Position numbers and translations under genes: made by a program. Source: Coriaria nepalensis (Eukaryota > Streptophyta > Magnoliopsida > Cucurbitales > Coriariaceae). Taken from it: 64,000 nt of DNA. Below are positions 62,575-64,000 of this stretch, in pieces (the stretch's first letter is position 1; each line of letters begins with the position of its first letter). Where the stretch lies: the NCBI GenBank assembly GCA_027186245.1, contig CP114489.1, positions 9,431,501 through 9,495,500 on the forward strand, written 5' to 3'. The notes below the pieces were generated by a model. The model did no database searches, was not told the DNA's origin, and worked only from the letters and a program-made list of their open reading frames with translations.

Positions 62575-63811
62575 GTTTGGTTCTATTTATGTTTCCTCCT
62601 TAGGTTTGTCACTCTTTTTGGTGATGTATCAACTTTTGAAGAAGTTCATTTTGTTAAGAACTCTACTATTGTTTGTTATAGCAAGAGTAGAGACGTATAA
62701 ATTTGAAATTAATTAAATAATTTATTTTATTACAAAATTAAATAATCATTCTTCATACAACTCTACAAGACTATAACTAGTCATGAGAACTGAGATTTGT
62801 TATGTGCCCGTAAATACTTTCTTCGTGACTCTATTTTGTTAAGAACTCTACAATTGTTTATAATAGGGAGAGTAGAGACATAAGTTTGTGTTCATTATTG
62901 CCAGCATGAAATACGGATTAAGATTATTTTCAAAAAAATGCAAAAAAAAATTTGAAACTAACAGTTTTGGCAGAGAGTTGACATTGAAATACGAAAATGC
63001 CATTAATTCAAGTTTTTGAACGGACTTGAAAACATAACACTTCATAATATATGACTACAAAATTTTTATGGTTTCTTGGTTATTTAAACTAAGTTTGAAG
63101 GTGACGATGAGGCATGGCTCGAGACAACTTTATGGCCATGATCTCTGAGGGCCCGAGGCCTTTTGGGTTTATTTTCATTACGTGAAGATGATCTAAATCT
63201 GTATGAAGAAGATAAATTAAATACTTTGTATATGACTAAATTAAATTTATTCTCTCAAATTATTGTTCTACTTGAAAGATTCTCGTTAAATTATTACATT
63301 TTATAAAAATTCATTTTAAACTACAAAAAAGTCGTACTTTTCCCTATTCATATGTTTTATATACTTTTTGCAACCTTAGATTACTCAATTTTTTATATTT
63401 TTAAACGAAATTTTTTATTCGTATAATCTTTAACTAATTTTGTTATTTTAAATTATTTTTTCTTTAAGCCACCCCTCCTCATCATCTCCACCTATACTCC
63501 TCTACCACATCCGCCTTTGGTCGTCTTGTTAGAAATGATTTAATTGCTAGAAATGATTTAAAATTATAAATTTGATATATATTATTTTTTATATATTCAT
63601 CCCTAAAATAACTTCTTTCACTTTCCTTCACCGTTGCCGCCATCCACCTCTGCAACTGCCATCCTTGGCCACCAATTGTTGAGTCCTGGTTGAATCTGCC
63701 GAAATCTTCTTTTTTTTTTTAGAGAGAAAGAGTTATTTTCTAGTGTAGAATGGCGGTGGTGGCATTAGAAGGTGGAGATTGTTTTAGGGGCGAATGATTC
63801 AACAGAGGTTG
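62575..63811. other. AT-rich intergenic
   Basis: No gene was recognised. The phrase TTTTGTTAAGAACTCTAC recurs at about 62650 and 62834, with a related AGAGTAGAGACATA-like sequence after each, a local duplication of about 60 bases. Confidence 0.5.
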
Positions 63812-64000
63812 TTTTAGAGAGAATTTGATAATAAGGTTTATTATGTGACAAGCACACCGTTGACGTAAAAATATTCCACCATTATACTCACTAATCAGAT
63901 CATCAAATAAAGATATTGCCTTCATATTTACAAAAGCATTATCCATTATGATTGATATAATTACATTGTTTTATATCAAACTCATTCAAAACTTGCATAA
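63812..64000 (-). mobile_element. hAT transposase fragment (runs off the window)
   Basis: A minus-strand frame reads MDNAFVNMKAISLFDDLISE, then a GIFLRQRCACHIINLIIK core, like the hAT/RICESLEEPER segment TLDNA..N...L...CxxHILNLIV. Upstream (in another frame, towards 64000) NEFDIKQC-like residues also fit. A frameshift and loss of the downstream domain at ~63812 mark it as a relic; the rest lies beyond the window. Confidence 0.65.

Noticed and set aside
1..64000. A new multi-gene system
   Set aside because: Neighbouring genes belong to unrelated plant families with independent promoters; nothing suggests a functional cluster.

Overview
The window is nuclear DNA of a dicot-type flowering plant. 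It has many short AT-rich GT-AG introns, plant-specific gene families (WRKY, a CYP96-type P450, a receptor-like cytoplasmic kinase, FAR1-related transposase) and several Ty1/copia retrotransposons. No species can be named from the sequence. No tRNA, rRNA, CRISPR or operon-like structure was seen. Gene models were built by eye from reading frame, splice signals and recalled family features; there was no transcript evidence.

Layout. (1) 225-22610, plus: a complete 25-exon spatacsin (SPG11-like) gene of about 3229 aa. Intron 3 holds a perfect 44-bp hairpin, and intron 19 holds a 4.9-kb copia element in antisense. (2) 22.6-26.1 kb: AT-rich intergenic DNA with a LINE fragment. (3) 26147-29146, plus: a WRKY50/51-like group IIc factor (187 aa) with the variant heptapeptide WRKYGKK; its promoter has clustered TGACG and W-box motifs. 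(4) 30546-33492, plus: a LIP1-type small GTPase (336 aa, 7 exons). (5) 33.5-35.1 kb: degenerate satellite-like repeats. (6) 35137-44659, plus: a decayed copia element split by a second copia element (38636-43413). (7) 45273-48137, plus: a receptor-like cytoplasmic kinase (667 aa, 9 exons) with a degenerate USP-like N-terminus. (8) 51420-51900, plus: a small GRF zinc-finger protein with a C-terminal membrane anchor. (9) 52411-55974, plus: a FAR1/MULE transposase pseudogene interrupted by a 1.4-kb LTR-like insertion. (10) 55976-59272, minus: a truncated copia element with a perfect initiator-Met primer site. (11) 59853-60269, minus: an unrecognised 101-aa secreted small protein. (12) 60968-62515, minus: an intronless CYP96A-like P450. 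(13) A hAT transposase fragment runs off the right end.

The genes do not form an evident pathway. Spatacsin is expected in AP-5-linked endolysosomal sorting, the WRKY factor in salicylate/jasmonate defence, LIP1 in light and clock signalling and the P450 in cuticular wax. Roughly a third of the window is recognisable mobile-element DNA. Three insertions (intron 19, the copia-in-copia nest and the FAR1 pseudogene) can be dated relative to their hosts by target-site duplications or frame restoration.
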